Origin: Mycolicibacterium lutetiense
Lineage (GTDB): Bacteria; Actinomycetota; Actinomycetes; Mycobacteriales; Mycobacteriaceae
Length of the DNA stretch: 64,000 bases
Assembly: GCF_017876775.1 (NCBI RefSeq)
Contig: NZ_JAGIOP010000001.1
Location: 558,001 to 622,000, forward strand
Reading direction: 5' to 3'
Made by a program: the position numbers and the translations under genes
The notes under the pieces: generated by a model
What the model was told of the DNA's origin: nothing
Databases searched by the model: none
The model's input: only the letters and a program-made list of their open reading frames with translations
Part shown: piece by piece, positions 7,759 to 16,945 of the stretch
How the letters are laid out: every line of letters starts with the position of its first letter
Position numbering within the stretch: the first letter of the stretch is position 1

Positions 7759-10700
7759 GCAAGCCCCGCGTCGGCGGATCGATCGAGGAGCTGCTCGAGC
7801 GCAGTGGTCGCTTCTTCACGCCCGGCGAGTTCTCCGGCGATCTGCGTACGGTCACCCGCAAGGGAGGCCGCGAGGGCGACGTCTTCTATCGCGACCGGTG
7901 GAGCCACGACAAGGTGGTGCGCTCGACGCACGGAGTGAATTGCACCGGATCGTGTTCCTGGAAGATCTATGTCAAGGACGGGATCATCACCTGGGAAACC
8001 CAGGAGACCGACTACCCGTCAGTCGGGCCCGACCGCCCCGAGTACGAGCCCCGCGGCTGCCCGCGCGGTGCGGCTTTCTCCTGGTACACCTATTCGCCGA
8101 CGCGGGTGCGCTACCCGTACGCGCGCGGCGTGCTGGTCGAGATGTACCGGGAAGCCAAGGCCCGCCTGAAGGACCCTGTGTTGGCGTGGGCCGACATCCA
8201 GGGAGATCCGGTGCGCCGCAAGCGTTATCACCAGGCCCGTGGTAAGGGCGGTCTGATGCGGGTGACCTGGACCGAGGCCACCGAGATGATCGCCGCCGCG
8301 CATGTGCACACCATCAAGACCTATGGACCGGACCGGGTGGCCGGATTCTCGCCGATCCCGGCGATGTCGATGGTGTCGTTCGCGGCGGGTTCAAGGTTCG
8401 TCGAGCTCATCGGCGGGGTGATGACGTCGTTCTACGACTGGTACGCCGACCTGCCGGTGGCCTCCCCGCAGGTGTTCGGCGATCAGACCGATGTGCCCGA
8501 GTCCGGGGACTGGTGGGATGCGTCCTATCTGATGATGTGGGGCTCCAACGTCCCGGTCACGCGTACGCCCGATGCGCACTGGATGGCCGAGGTCCGCTAC
8601 CGCGGTACGAAGGTCGTCAGCATCAGCCCGGATTACGCGGACAACACCAAGTTCGCCGACGAATGGATGCCGTGTGCGGCGGGGACCGACGGTGCCCTGG
8701 CGATGGCGATGGGTCACGTCATCCTCGACGAATGCTTTGTACAGAACCGGGTTCCGTTCTTCGTCGACTACGTGCGCCAGTTCACCGATCTGCCGTTTCT
8801 GGTCAAGCTCGAAGAGCGCGACGGAATGCTGGTTCCCGGGAAGAACCTCACCGCCGCCGATCTCGGCTATGACATGGAGAATGCGGCGTTCAAGCCGGTA
8901 CTGCTCGACGGAGCCAGCGACAGCGTCGCGGTACCCCAGGGCTCGCTGGGGTTCCGTTTCGGCAACGACGGTGTCGGCAAGTGGAATCTCGATCTGGAGG
9001 ACCTGTCTCCCGCGCTGACCGTGCTGGGGGACATCTTCGAGACCGCCGAGATCACGCTGCCCCGTTTTGACACCGTGGACGGCAGCGGCGCGACCCTGCA
9101 GCGCGGTGTACCGGTGCGGCGGGTCGGCGAGCACCTGGTGTGCACGGTGTTCGATCTGATGCTGGCCCAGTACGGTGTGCACCGGCCGGGCCTGCCCGGC
9201 GATTGGCCCACCGGGTACGACGACGCCACCCGGCCCTACACCCCGGCGTGGCAGGAACAGATCACCGGGGTGTCTGCGGGTCAGGCCATTCGGGTGGCGC
9301 GCGAATTCGCCCGCAACGCCGAGGAATCCGGCGGCCGGTCGATGATCATCATGGGTGCCGGCATCTGTCAGTGGTTCCACGGCGACGCCACCTACCGGGC
9401 GGTGCTGGCGCTGCTGCTGCTCACCGGTTCGATGGGCCGCAACGGCGGCGGGTGGGCACATTACGTGGGCCAGGAGAAGTGCCGACCGGTCACCGGGTGG
9501 TCTGCGATGGCGATGGGCACCGACTGGTCACGCCCCCCGCGGCAGATGGCCGGGACGTCGTACTGGTACGCCCACACCGACCAGTGGCGCTACGACGGCT
9601 ATCGCGCCGATGCGCTGTCCAGCCCGGTGGGCCGGGGCCGGTTCCGCGACAAGCACACCATGGATGTGTTGACTTCGGCGGTGGCCATGGGGTGGACACC
9701 GTTCTTCCCGCAGTTCGACCGCTCGAGTTTGGATGTGGTCGACGAGGCCAACGCCGCGGGCCAGGAGGTGCCGGACTATGTGGCCGCCCAATTGGCCAGT
9801 GGCGAACTGAAACTGGCGGTCACCGACCCGGACAATCCGGTCAACTGGCCCCGCGTGCTCAGTGTGTGGCGGGCCAACCTGCTGGGTTCGTCCAGCAAGG
9901 GCAATGAGTACTTCCTGCGTCATCTGCTGGGCACCACGTCGAATGTGCAGGCCGAGCCCACCGGGGACGACTTGCGGCCCAAGGACGTCGCCTGGACCGA
10001 GGACATCCCCGAGGGCAAGCTCGACATGCTGATGTCCATCGACTTCCGCATGACGTCGACGACACTGCTCTCGGACGTGGTGCTTCCCGCGGCGACCTGG
10101 TACGAGAAGGCCGACCTGTCCAGCACCGATATGCATCCCTACGTGCACGCGTTCAGTCCGGCTGTCGACCCGCCCTGGGAAACCCGTTCGGACTTCGAGG
10201 CGTTCGGTGCGATCGCGCGGACGTTCAGTGCTCTGGCGGCCCGGCACCTGGGTACCCGCACCGATGTGGTGATGGGCACGTTGCAGCACGACACCCCGGG
10301 TGCGATGGCCTATCCGGGTGGTACCGAACATGATTGGCGGACCACCGGTGAGACGCCGGTTCCCGGCAAGACGATGGGACCGCTCGTCGTCGTCGAACGT
10401 GATTACCCGGCGATAGCGGAAAAGTGGTCGGCGCTCGGGCCGCTGGTCGACAGCTTGGGCCTGACGACCAAGGGCGTCACCACCCATCCCGACCAGGAGG
10501 TTCGTGAACTCGGCTCGAAGTTCGGGGTGATGGATTCCGGTGCGGCACAGGGCCGGCCTGCCATCACCACAGCCGAACGGATGGCCGACGTGATCCTCGC
10601 GCTGTCGGGCACCTCCAATGGCCGGCTGGCGGTGGAGGGTTTCAAGGAGCTGGAGAAGCGCACCGGTCGCAAGCTGGTGCACCTGGCCGAAGGCAGCGAG

Positions 10701-11435
10701 GAACGCCGGATCACCTACGCCGACACCCAGGCCAGACCGGTGCCCGTGATTACCAGTCCGGAGTGGTCCGGCAGTGAGACGGGCGGCCGCCGCTACGCGC
10801 CGTTCACGGTGAACATCGAGGAGCTCAAACCGTTCCACACGCTCACCGGGCGAATGCATTTCTATGTCGATCACGACTGGTTGGAGGAACTCGGCGAGCA
10901 GCTGCCGATTTACCGGCCACCCTTGGACATGGCAAGGCTGTTCGGTGAATCCCAGGTAGGGCATCGGGACGGCATCGGCCTGACGGTGCGCTACCTGACC
11001 CCGCATTCCAAGTGGTCGATCCACTCGGAGTACCAGGACAACCTGTTCATGCTCTCGCTGTCCCGCGGTGGTCCCACCATGTGGATGAGCCCCCTGGATG
11101 CGGCGAAGATCGAAGTGAAGGACAACGACTGGATCGAGGCGGTGAACCGCAACGGCGTGCTGGTGTGCCGCGCCGTTGTCAGCCACCGGATGCCAGAAGG
11201 GGTGGTGTACGTCTACCACGCGCAGGAACGGACCATTGACGTGCCGCTGAGCGAAACCACCGGAACCCGTGGTGGCATTCACAATTCACTGACCCGGCTG
11301 TTGGTCAAGCCCAGTCATCTGGCCGGTGGCTACGCGCAGCACTCGTTTGCGTTCAACTACCTCGGCCCCACCGGAAATCAGCGTGACGAGGTGACGGTGG
11401 TTCGCCGCCGCTCGCAGGAGGTGCGATACCAGTGA
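7755..11435 (+). CDS. narG: Respiratory nitrate reductase alpha subunit
   Basis: The molybdopterin-bearing catalytic subunit, 1226 residues, normal length for NarG. It reduces nitrate to nitrite with electrons from menaquinol passed through NarI and NarH, on the cytoplasmic side of the membrane. The N-terminal FS0 cluster ligands are visible as His59-x3-Cys63-x3-Cys67-x34-Cys102. The Mo-ligand Asp lies in WYADLPVASPQ, about residue 231, followed by WGSNVPVTRTPDAHW. An AAGGAGG ribosome-binding site (7741-7747) lies inside the end of narK. The stop overlaps narH by four bases. Confidence 0.97.
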   Translation: MSKPRVGGSIEELLERSGRFFTPGEFSGDLRTVTRKGGREGDVFYRDRWSHDKVVRSTHGVNCTGSCSWKIYVKDGIITWETQETDYPSVGPDRPEYEPRGCPRGAAFSWYTYSPTRVRYPYARGVLVEMYREAKARLKDPVLAWADIQGDPVRRKRYHQARGKGGLMRVTWTEATEMIAAAHVHTIKTYGPDRVAGFSPIPAMSMVSFAAGSRFVELIGGVMTSFYDWYADLPVASPQVFGDQTDVPESGDWWDASYLMMWGSNVPVTRTPDAHWMAEVRYRGTKVVSISPDYADNTKFADEWMPCAAGTDGALAMAMGHVILDECFVQNRVPFFVDYVRQFTDLPFLVKLEERDGMLVPGKNLTAADLGYDMENAAFKPVLLDGASDSVAVPQGSLGFRFGNDGVGKWNLDLEDLSPALTVLGDIFETAEITLPRFDTVDGSGATLQRGVPVRRVGEHLVCTVFDLMLAQYGVHRPGLPGDWPTGYDDATRPYTPAWQEQITGVSAGQAIRVAREFARNAEESGGRSMIIMGAGICQWFHGDATYRAVLALLLLTGSMGRNGGGWAHYVGQEKCRPVTGWSAMAMGTDWSRPPRQMAGTSYWYAHTDQWRYDGYRADALSSPVGRGRFRDKHTMDVLTSAVAMGWTPFFPQFDRSSLDVVDEANAAGQEVPDYVAAQLASGELKLAVTDPDNPVNWPRVLSVWRANLLGSSSKGNEYFLRHLLGTTSNVQAEPTGDDLRPKDVAWTEDIPEGKLDMLMSIDFRMTSTTLLSDVVLPAATWYEKADLSSTDMHPYVHAFSPAVDPPWETRSDFEAFGAIARTFSALAARHLGTRTDVVMGTLQHDTPGAMAYPGGTEHDWRTTGETPVPGKTMGPLVVVERDYPAIAEKWSALGPLVDSLGLTTKGVTTHPDQEVRELGSKFGVMDSGAAQGRPAITTAERMADVILALSGTSNGRLAVEGFKELEKRTGRKLVHLAEGSEERRITYADTQARPVPVITSPEWSGSETGGRRYAPFTVNIEELKPFHTLTGRMHFYVDHDWLEELGEQLPIYRPPLDMARLFGESQVGHRDGIGLTVRYLTPHSKWSIHSEYQDNLFMLSLSRGGPTMWMSPLDAAKIEVKDNDWIEAVNRNGVLVCRAVVSHRMPEGVVYVYHAQERTIDVPLSETTGTRGGIHNSLTRLLVKPSHLAGGYAQHSFAFNYLGPTGNQRDEVTVVRRRSQEVRYQ

Positions 11436-13075
11436 AGGTCATGGCCCAGATGGCGATGGTGATGAACCTCGACAAGTGCATCGGGTGTCATACATGTTCG
11501 GTGACCTGTAAGCAGGCCTGGACGAACCGGGCCGGCACCGAATACGTCTGGTTCAACAACGTCGAAACCCGTCCGGGGCAGGGGTATCCACGCACTTATG
11601 AGGATCAGGAGAAGTGGCGCGGGGGGTGGAAGCTGGACCGTCGTGGCCGGCTGCGACTGCGCGACGGCGGCCGCCTGGCCAAACTGGCCAGGATCTTCGC
11701 GAACCCGAAGTTGCCGTCGATCAACGACTACTACGAGCCGTGGACCTACGACTACGAGAACCTGACCTCGGCACCGCTGGGTGAGCACATCCCGACCGCC
11801 CCGCCGCGCAGCCTGATCACCGGAAAACCGATGAAGGTGTCGTGGTCGGGGAACTGGGACGACGACCTGGCCGGCTCACCGGAGATCGTGCCGGGGGACC
11901 CGATCCTCAAGCAGGTCAGCGAGGAGATCAAGCTCGAACTCGAGCAGACCTTCATGTTCTACCTGCCCCGGATCTGCGAGCACTGCCTGAACCCGTCGTG
12001 TGTCGCATCCTGCCCGTCGGGTGCGATGTACAAGCGTTCTGAAGACGGCATCGTGCTGGTCGATCAGGACCGTTGCCGCGGCTGGCGCATGTGTGTGTCC
12101 GGATGCCCTTACAAGAAGGTCTATTTCAACCACAAGACCGGCAAGGCCGAGAAGTGCACGCTGTGTTACCCGCGGATCGAGGTCGGGTTGCCCACGGTGT
12201 GTTCGGAGACGTGTGTGGGCCGGTTGCGTTACCTCGGGCTGGTGCTCTACGACGTCGACCGGGTGCTGGAGGTGGCGTCGGTACCGGACGAGAAGGACCT
12301 CTACGAGGCGCAGCGGCAGATCCTGCTGGATCCGACCGACCCGGAGGTGATCGCCGGGGCCCGGGCCGAGGGCATCTCCGACGAGTGGATCGAGGCCGCC
12401 CAGCGTTCGCCGGTGTACAAGCTCATCCACACCTATGGTGTTGCGCTGCCGCTGCATCCGGAGTTCCGCACGGTGCCGATGGTGTGGTACATCCCGCCGC
12501 TGTCGCCGGTGGTCGACGCGGTCAGCCGCGACGGACACGACGGCGAGGACGTCGGTAATCTCTTCGGGGCGCTGGAAGCGTTGCGTATCCCGATCGAGTA
12601 CCTGGCCGGGTTGTTCACCGCGGGGGACACCGCCGTCGTCGAAGGGGTGCTGCGCCGACTGGCGGCGATGCGTTCCTACATGCGCGACATCAACCTCGGC
12701 CGCGAGACCCAACCGCACATACCGGCCGCGGTCGGTATGACCGAGGAACAGATGTACGAGATGTACCGGCTGCTGGCGATCGCGAAATACGAAGATCGCT
12801 ACGTCATTCCGACCGCATACAGCTCCGAGGCGATACCCGGGGCCGAGGAACCGGGCTGCTCACTGTCCTATGAGGGCGGGCCAGGGATGTACGAGTCGGG
12901 TCCCTTCGGCGAGGCCAGCGGCGGGCCGGTGCCGGTGGCGGTGGAGACCTTCCATGCGCTCCGACACCGGCAGACCAGCGACGGCATGGCCGCCAACGCC
13001 GAACGGCCATCGCGGGTGAATCTGCTCAACTGGGACGGTAGGGGAACACCGTCGGGCATGTTCCCGCAGGATTAG
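11432..13075 (+). CDS. narH: Respiratory nitrate reductase beta subunit
   Basis: The iron-sulfur electron-transfer subunit, 547 residues. Four Cys groups are present: CIGCHTCSVTC at residues 16-26, CEHCLNPSCVASCP, CRGWRMCVSGCP and KCTLCYPR with a later CSETC. The CxxW form in the third group (CRGW) marks the [3Fe-4S] cluster as in other NarH proteins. It carries electrons from the NarI hemes to NarG. The GTG start overlaps the narG stop (GTGA). Confidence 0.97.
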   Translation: MKVMAQMAMVMNLDKCIGCHTCSVTCKQAWTNRAGTEYVWFNNVETRPGQGYPRTYEDQEKWRGGWKLDRRGRLRLRDGGRLAKLARIFANPKLPSINDYYEPWTYDYENLTSAPLGEHIPTAPPRSLITGKPMKVSWSGNWDDDLAGSPEIVPGDPILKQVSEEIKLELEQTFMFYLPRICEHCLNPSCVASCPSGAMYKRSEDGIVLVDQDRCRGWRMCVSGCPYKKVYFNHKTGKAEKCTLCYPRIEVGLPTVCSETCVGRLRYLGLVLYDVDRVLEVASVPDEKDLYEAQRQILLDPTDPEVIAGARAEGISDEWIEAAQRSPVYKLIHTYGVALPLHPEFRTVPMVWYIPPLSPVVDAVSRDGHDGEDVGNLFGALEALRIPIEYLAGLFTAGDTAVVEGVLRRLAAMRSYMRDINLGRETQPHIPAAVGMTEEQMYEMYRLLAIAKYEDRYVIPTAYSSEAIPGAEEPGCSLSYEGGPGMYESGPFGEASGGPVPVAVETFHALRHRQTSDGMAANAERPSRVNLLNWDGRGTPSGMFPQD

Positions 13076-13087
13076 TCAGGAGAACGA

Positions 13088-13753
13088 GTGAGGAAGCGTA
13101 GAAGCCGCTCCGACAGCGGCCTGATTCGTCGCTCCCGCGACAGCAGCCTGCAGGACCGCTTGGTGTGGCAGGCGGCATCGTTGATGCTCGCCTACCCGGA
13201 CGACGGCCATGCCGACCGGCTGGAGGCCGCGGCCCGCCTGCTGGATCACGTCACCGGTGAGCCCAGGGCGTTGCTGGGCGAAACGGTTGTCGGGCTGAGC
13301 CTTCGGCCCAGCATGGCGTTGGCGCAGGAGTATGTCGAGACCTTCGACCTCCAGAAGCGCTGCACCATGCTCCTGACGTATTGGACGTCGGGGGATACCC
13401 GAAACCGCGGCGCGGACATGGTCGAATTCACCCAGGCCTACCGTGCCGCGGGGGTAGAGATACCGAAAGGCGAGGCACCCGATCATCTTCCGGTGGTGCT
13501 GGAGTTCGCGGCAACGGTCGACCCCGATGCGGGCCGGCGACTGCTCACCAAGTATCGGGTGCCGATCGGTGTGGTTGCCCGGGCGTTGGCCGACGGGGGA
13601 TCGCCGTATTCGCCGGTTGTCGCTGCGGTGGCCGCAACCCTTCCGTCCCTGGCTTCCGTCGATGACGTGGCACAACTCATGATGGCCGGTCCGCCAGCTG
13701 AATCTGTTGGGCTGCAACCATTTCAACTGACCGTTCCGCCACGTAGGGCGTAA
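13088..13753 (+). CDS. narJ: Nitrate reductase assembly chaperone
   Basis: A 221-residue helical protein of the NarJ/TorD class that binds apo-NarG and is needed for molybdenum cofactor insertion; it is not part of the final enzyme. The segment LQKRCTMLLTYWTSGDTRNRG is typical of actinobacterial NarJ. It starts with GTG behind AGGAG (13079-13083) and sits between narH and narI, as in other nar operons. The last third is Ala/Val rich. Confidence 0.93.
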   Translation: MRKRRSRSDSGLIRRSRDSSLQDRLVWQAASLMLAYPDDGHADRLEAAARLLDHVTGEPRALLGETVVGLSLRPSMALAQEYVETFDLQKRCTMLLTYWTSGDTRNRGADMVEFTQAYRAAGVEIPKGEAPDHLPVVLEFAATVDPDAGRRLLTKYRVPIGVVARALADGGSPYSPVVAAVAATLPSLASVDDVAQLMMAGPPAESVGLQPFQLTVPPRRA

Positions 13754-13766
13754 GGAGACCGCGAAG

Positions 13767-14492
13767 ATGAACTGGGAGATCTTCTGGGACGTCGTGCCGT
13801 ACGTGACCCTGGCGACGGTCGCAGTCGGCACCTGGTGGCGGTACCGTTACGACAAGTTCGGCTGGACCACGCGTTCATCGCAGCTCTACGAGTCGCGATT
13901 GTTGCGGATCGCCAGCCCGATGTTTCACTTCGGCATGCTGGTGGTGTTCATCGGGCACGTCATCGGCCTGTTCATCCCCGAGTCGTGGATGAACCTGGTG
14001 ATGAATGATCACATCTATCACCTCCAGGCAGTGATCCTGGGCGGGGCCGCCGGCATTGCTGCCCTGGTCGGAATCGCCCTGCTGATCTACCGTCGCCGCG
14101 TCACCGGCCCGGTCTTCATGGCCACCACGGTCAACGACAAGACGATGTACGTGGTGTTGGTGGCGGCGATGGTGGCGGGCTTCGCCTGCACCGCGATGGG
14201 CGTGACACCGGAGGGTGCCGAGCACGACTACCGCGAAACCGTGTCGCCGTGGTTCCGCTCGATCTGGATCTTCCAGCCCCGCGGTGACCTGATGGCACAG
14301 GCGCCGGTGTACTTCCACATCCACGTGATGATCGCACTCGCGCTGTTCTGCCTGTGGCCGTTCACCCGGCTGGTGCACGTGTTCAGCGCCCCGATCGGCT
14401 ACCTGTTCCGTCCCTACGTCGTGTACCGCAGCCGTGATGTCGCCGAGAGCAGTGAGTTGGTCGGATCACGGCCGCATCGTCGGGGCTGGTGA
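13767..14492 (+). CDS. narI: Nitrate reductase gamma subunit (cytochrome b)
   Basis: A 241-residue membrane protein with five transmembrane helices that oxidises menaquinol and anchors NarGH. Heme-ligand His residues are visible in helix 2 (MFHFGMLVVFIGHVIG, His54 and His64) and in the last helix (YFHIHVMIALALFCLWPFTRLVH). The gene begins 13 bases after narJ with GGAGA upstream, and ends the operon. Confidence 0.96.
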   Translation: MNWEIFWDVVPYVTLATVAVGTWWRYRYDKFGWTTRSSQLYESRLLRIASPMFHFGMLVVFIGHVIGLFIPESWMNLVMNDHIYHLQAVILGGAAGIAALVGIALLIYRRRVTGPVFMATTVNDKTMYVVLVAAMVAGFACTAMGVTPEGAEHDYRETVSPWFRSIWIFQPRGDLMAQAPVYFHIHVMIALALFCLWPFTRLVHVFSAPIGYLFRPYVVYRSRDVAESSELVGSRPHRRGW

Positions 14493-14514
14493 GGCAGCAG
14501 GCCGGCGCCCGAAA

Positions 14515-14534
14515 GTAGGGACCTTTGGCCCTGC
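14515..14534 (+). promoter_or_regulatory. DosR (DevR)-type binding box
   Basis: GTAGGGACCTTTGGCCCTGC matches the DosR 20-mer at the key GGGAC (positions 4-8), the central WW, and CCC (15-17). Its centre is about 42.5 bases upstream of the ATG at 14567, the spacing expected if DosR activates a leaderless transcript starting at that ATG. Confidence 0.6.
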
Positions 14535-14566
14535 CTGGTCAGGGACAGAGGGTGGACGATCGTTCT

Positions 14567-15952
14567 ATGGAGCAGTTGACCGTACTTGACGCAGGGTTCC
14601 TGGAAGCGGAGGACTCCGACCGGCACGCGAGCCTGGCGATCGGGGCGATCGCCGTGTTGGACGGCCCGATGCCCCGGCCCGATACCGTCATGGCATCGCT
14701 GGCCGAGCGGGCCCTGGCCGCACCGCGCTTGCATCAACTGCTGCACACCCAGCCGCTCGACCTCGGTGCGCCCTGCTGGGTCGATGACGCCAACTTCGAT
14801 GCGGCGCACCATATTCGGTATGCGGCGTTGCCGCAGCCAGGCGACGATGCGGCGCTGTTCCGGTGGGCCGCCGACATCATGGAACGTCGTCTCGACCGGG
14901 ACCGCCCGCTGTGGGAGTGCTGGATCGTCGACGGTCTGGAGAGTGACAGGTGGGCGATCCTGCTGAAGGTCCACCACTGCATCGCCGACGGGATCGCGGC
15001 CACGCGGCTGCTGAGCCGGCTTTGTGACGACGGTGGCCTGGCCGCACACGGTGCGAAGCGCCAAGCTACCGGGGGGACAGCGGTTTTCGGCCCTGTCGAG
15101 TGGATCGGTAAGGCGTGGCGCATTTCGAGCGGGCTGCCCGCTGCTGCGATACAGGCCATGCACGGCGCCCTCGACATCGTCACCGGTCTGCTGCGTCCGG
15201 CGGCGGCTACCTCGTTGACCGGTCCGGTGAGCAGCATGCGGCGCTATGCCACCGGCGAGGTGTCGTTGGGCGACGTCGACAGGGTATGCCGGGAATTCGG
15301 TGTGACCGTCAATGATGTTGCGCTGGCGGCCATCACCGACACGTTCCGGAACACACTCATCCGCCGCGGTGAAACGCCGACGCGCGACGCACTGCGCACT
15401 CTGGTGCCCGTTTCGGTGCGCTCCGAAGATGCCGATGGTCGGACCGACAACCGCGTGTCGGTGATGTTGCCGTACCTTCCGGTCGACAAGGCCGATCCGG
15501 TACAGCAGTTGCGCACCGTGCATTCCAGGCTGTCCAGGGCCAAGGCCAGTGGGCAGCGCGAAGCGGGGAACATCCTGGTGTCCGCGGCGAATGCGATTCC
15601 GTTCCCGCTCACGGCATGGGCGGTGCGGGCACTGACCCGGTTGCCGCAACGCGGGGTCGTCACCGTGGCCACGAATGTCCCGGGTCCGCGGAATCGGTTG
15701 CGTGTCATGGGTTGTGAGATCGTCCGGTTGCTTCCGATTCCACCGCTGGCGATGCAGCTGCGGACCGGCATCGCCATCATGAGCTATGCCGACCGCCTGG
15801 CCTTCGGAGTGATCGGCGATTACGACGCGGCACCGGATGTGGCCGAACTGGCCCGTGGTATCGAGCGTGCGGTTGCCCGTCTGGTCGATATCAGTATTGG
15901 CCACTGGCGCAGCACCCCGGTGGGTACCCTGCAATTGGTAGAAGGAGGTTGA
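14567..15952 (+). CDS. WS/DGAT wax ester/triacylglycerol synthase
   Basis: A 461-residue acyl-CoA:diacylglycerol/alcohol acyltransferase. The catalytic HHxxxDG motif is HHCIADG at residues 136-142. The N-terminus MEQLTVLDAGFLEAED and the C-terminal VPGPRNRL are both typical of the family. It makes storage lipid at the membrane face. The ATG at 14567 is chosen because family members begin M-x-x-L-x-x-x-D; the frame is open upstream with GTG at 14552 and TTG at 14525. It is followed five bases later by a PNPOx-like gene. The pairing of a tgs gene with a PNPOx gene behind a DosR box parallels tgs1 and Rv3129 of the M. tuberculosis dormancy regulon. Confidence 0.9.
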   Translation: MEQLTVLDAGFLEAEDSDRHASLAIGAIAVLDGPMPRPDTVMASLAERALAAPRLHQLLHTQPLDLGAPCWVDDANFDAAHHIRYAALPQPGDDAALFRWAADIMERRLDRDRPLWECWIVDGLESDRWAILLKVHHCIADGIAATRLLSRLCDDGGLAAHGAKRQATGGTAVFGPVEWIGKAWRISSGLPAAAIQAMHGALDIVTGLLRPAAATSLTGPVSSMRRYATGEVSLGDVDRVCREFGVTVNDVALAAITDTFRNTLIRRGETPTRDALRTLVPVSVRSEDADGRTDNRVSVMLPYLPVDKADPVQQLRTVHSRLSRAKASGQREAGNILVSAANAIPFPLTAWAVRALTRLPQRGVVTVATNVPGPRNRLRVMGCEIVRLLPIPPLAMQLRTGIAIMSYADRLAFGVIGDYDAAPDVAELARGIERAVARLVDISIGHWRSTPVGTLQLVEGG

Positions 15953-15957
15953 TCGTC

Positions 15958-16395
15958 ATGAAGGGATCTGAACTCGGCGTCCTCACCCGCAGGCAGTGTC
16001 TGGATCTGCTGGAGGGGGTACGCGTCGGCAGGTTGGTGTTCACCGAGGACGCGTTGCCGGCCGTGCAGCCCGTCAACTTCCGGGTGTGGCATGACGATGT
16101 AGTGATCCGGGTGGCCGGCGGGCCCAAGCTGGTCGCCGCGACCGACCATCAGGTCGTGGCGTTCGAAGCCGACGAGCTCGATGCCGATCTACGCACCGGC
16201 TGGAGTGTGACGATCGTCGGGCACGCCGAGCACATCACCGACGTCGACGAACAGGTGCAGGTCGCCGGGACATTCGTGCAGCCGTGGGCCGAGGGGCGCC
16301 GCGATCATTTCGTGCGGATCCGGTCCGAGAAGGTCACCGGACGTCAGCTCCGGAACCATGCGATGCCGCACTACGGCACGGTGGGCGGCAGCTAG
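15958..16395 (+). CDS. Pyridoxamine-5'-phosphate oxidase-like flavin protein
   Basis: A 145-residue split-barrel protein of the PNPOx-like superfamily: LVFTEDALPAVQPVNFRVW, then VVAFEADELDADLRTGWSV and RDHFVRIRSEKVTGRQL. Members bind FMN, F420 or heme, and many mycobacterial copies are of unknown substrate; similarity in style is greatest to Rv3129. AAGGAGG lies at 15942-15948, inside the end of the acyltransferase gene, so the two are coupled. The 3' end overlaps a convergent gene by four bases. Confidence 0.85.
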   Translation: MKGSELGVLTRRQCLDLLEGVRVGRLVFTEDALPAVQPVNFRVWHDDVVIRVAGGPKLVAATDHQVVAFEADELDADLRTGWSVTIVGHAEHITDVDEQVQVAGTFVQPWAEGRRDHFVRIRSEKVTGRQLRNHAMPHYGTVGGS

Positions 16396-16658
16396 TACCG
16401 GAGCCGGTCGCCGACCACCCGCACGGCGTGGCCCGGGTGCTGCGTCGCGTACAGCGGGTGCATCAGCACCGGGTGACGGCAGTGCGCGCAGGAAGCCTGC
16501 GGCTGATTGGCCGACGCGAAGGTCAGATGGTGGCATTCGCTGCACCGGACCATGTAGCAGGCGCCGATCCAGTTGGCCATGCCCACGTAGATCGCGACGG
16601 TGGTCCCCGCCGCGAGCACCATGATCAAAGCGACCGTGAGCGCTTCATAAACCGTCAT
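16392..16658 (-). CDS. Small membrane protein with zinc ribbon
   Basis: An 88-residue protein I do not recognise. Residues 1-30 form one hydrophobic helix (VALIMVLAAGTTVAIYVGMANWIG). The rest holds two Cys pairs, CSEC and CAHC, separated by about 14 residues, the pattern of a zinc ribbon on the cytoplasmic or outer face. The ATG at 16658 is chosen because GGAGG lies nine bases upstream. It overlaps the end of the PNPOx-like gene tail to tail. Confidence 0.7.
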   Translation of the reverse strand: MTVYEALTVALIMVLAAGTTVAIYVGMANWIGACYMVRCSECHHLTFASANQPQASCAHCRHPVLMHPLYATQHPGHAVRVVGDRLRY

Positions 16659-16721
16659 CACCGGCACCTCCAGCCTCGCCTATCGCACTGTGACGGATAC
16701 CTCAAACGGTACTCGCGGAAC

Positions 16722-16889
16722 CTAGGTCTTTCTGGCTCGTTTGAAGACCTTGTCCAGTTCTTTACCGCGCAATCCGTTGTGCTCAGCCTTGCGCACCTTG
16801 TGCAGAACCAGGGGGCAGCGTTTGCAGCGAGGCTTGCTCTTGCAGCACTTTTTCTTGGGCTTCAGGGCGGCGATTTTTGCGGACTTCAA
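16722..16889 (-). CDS. Small basic Cys-rich protein upstream of typA
   Basis: A 55-residue, very Lys/Arg-rich protein with KKKCCKSKPRCKRCP, which places four Cys within eleven residues. It looks like a small nucleic-acid- or ribosome-binding zinc protein; no function is known to me. The start is uncertain: TTG at 16889 has GAGAG upstream; the frame stays open to a GTG at 16955 but the added part overlaps the typA start. It is divergent from typA. Confidence 0.6.
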   Translation of the reverse strand: MKSAKIAALKPKKKCCKSKPRCKRCPLVLHKVRKAEHNGLRGKELDKVFKRARKT

Positions 16890-16945
16890 CGTGACGGGGC
16901 TCTCTCGTTTTCGTGATCGACCGGCCAGCCTGCGAGAATGTCGGG

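Noticed and set aside
9528..11282. 584-residue open frame antisense to narG
   Set aside because: High-GC codon bias leaves the opposite strand open; the translation is rich in Arg, His, Gly and Gln with no domain, and narG is intact.
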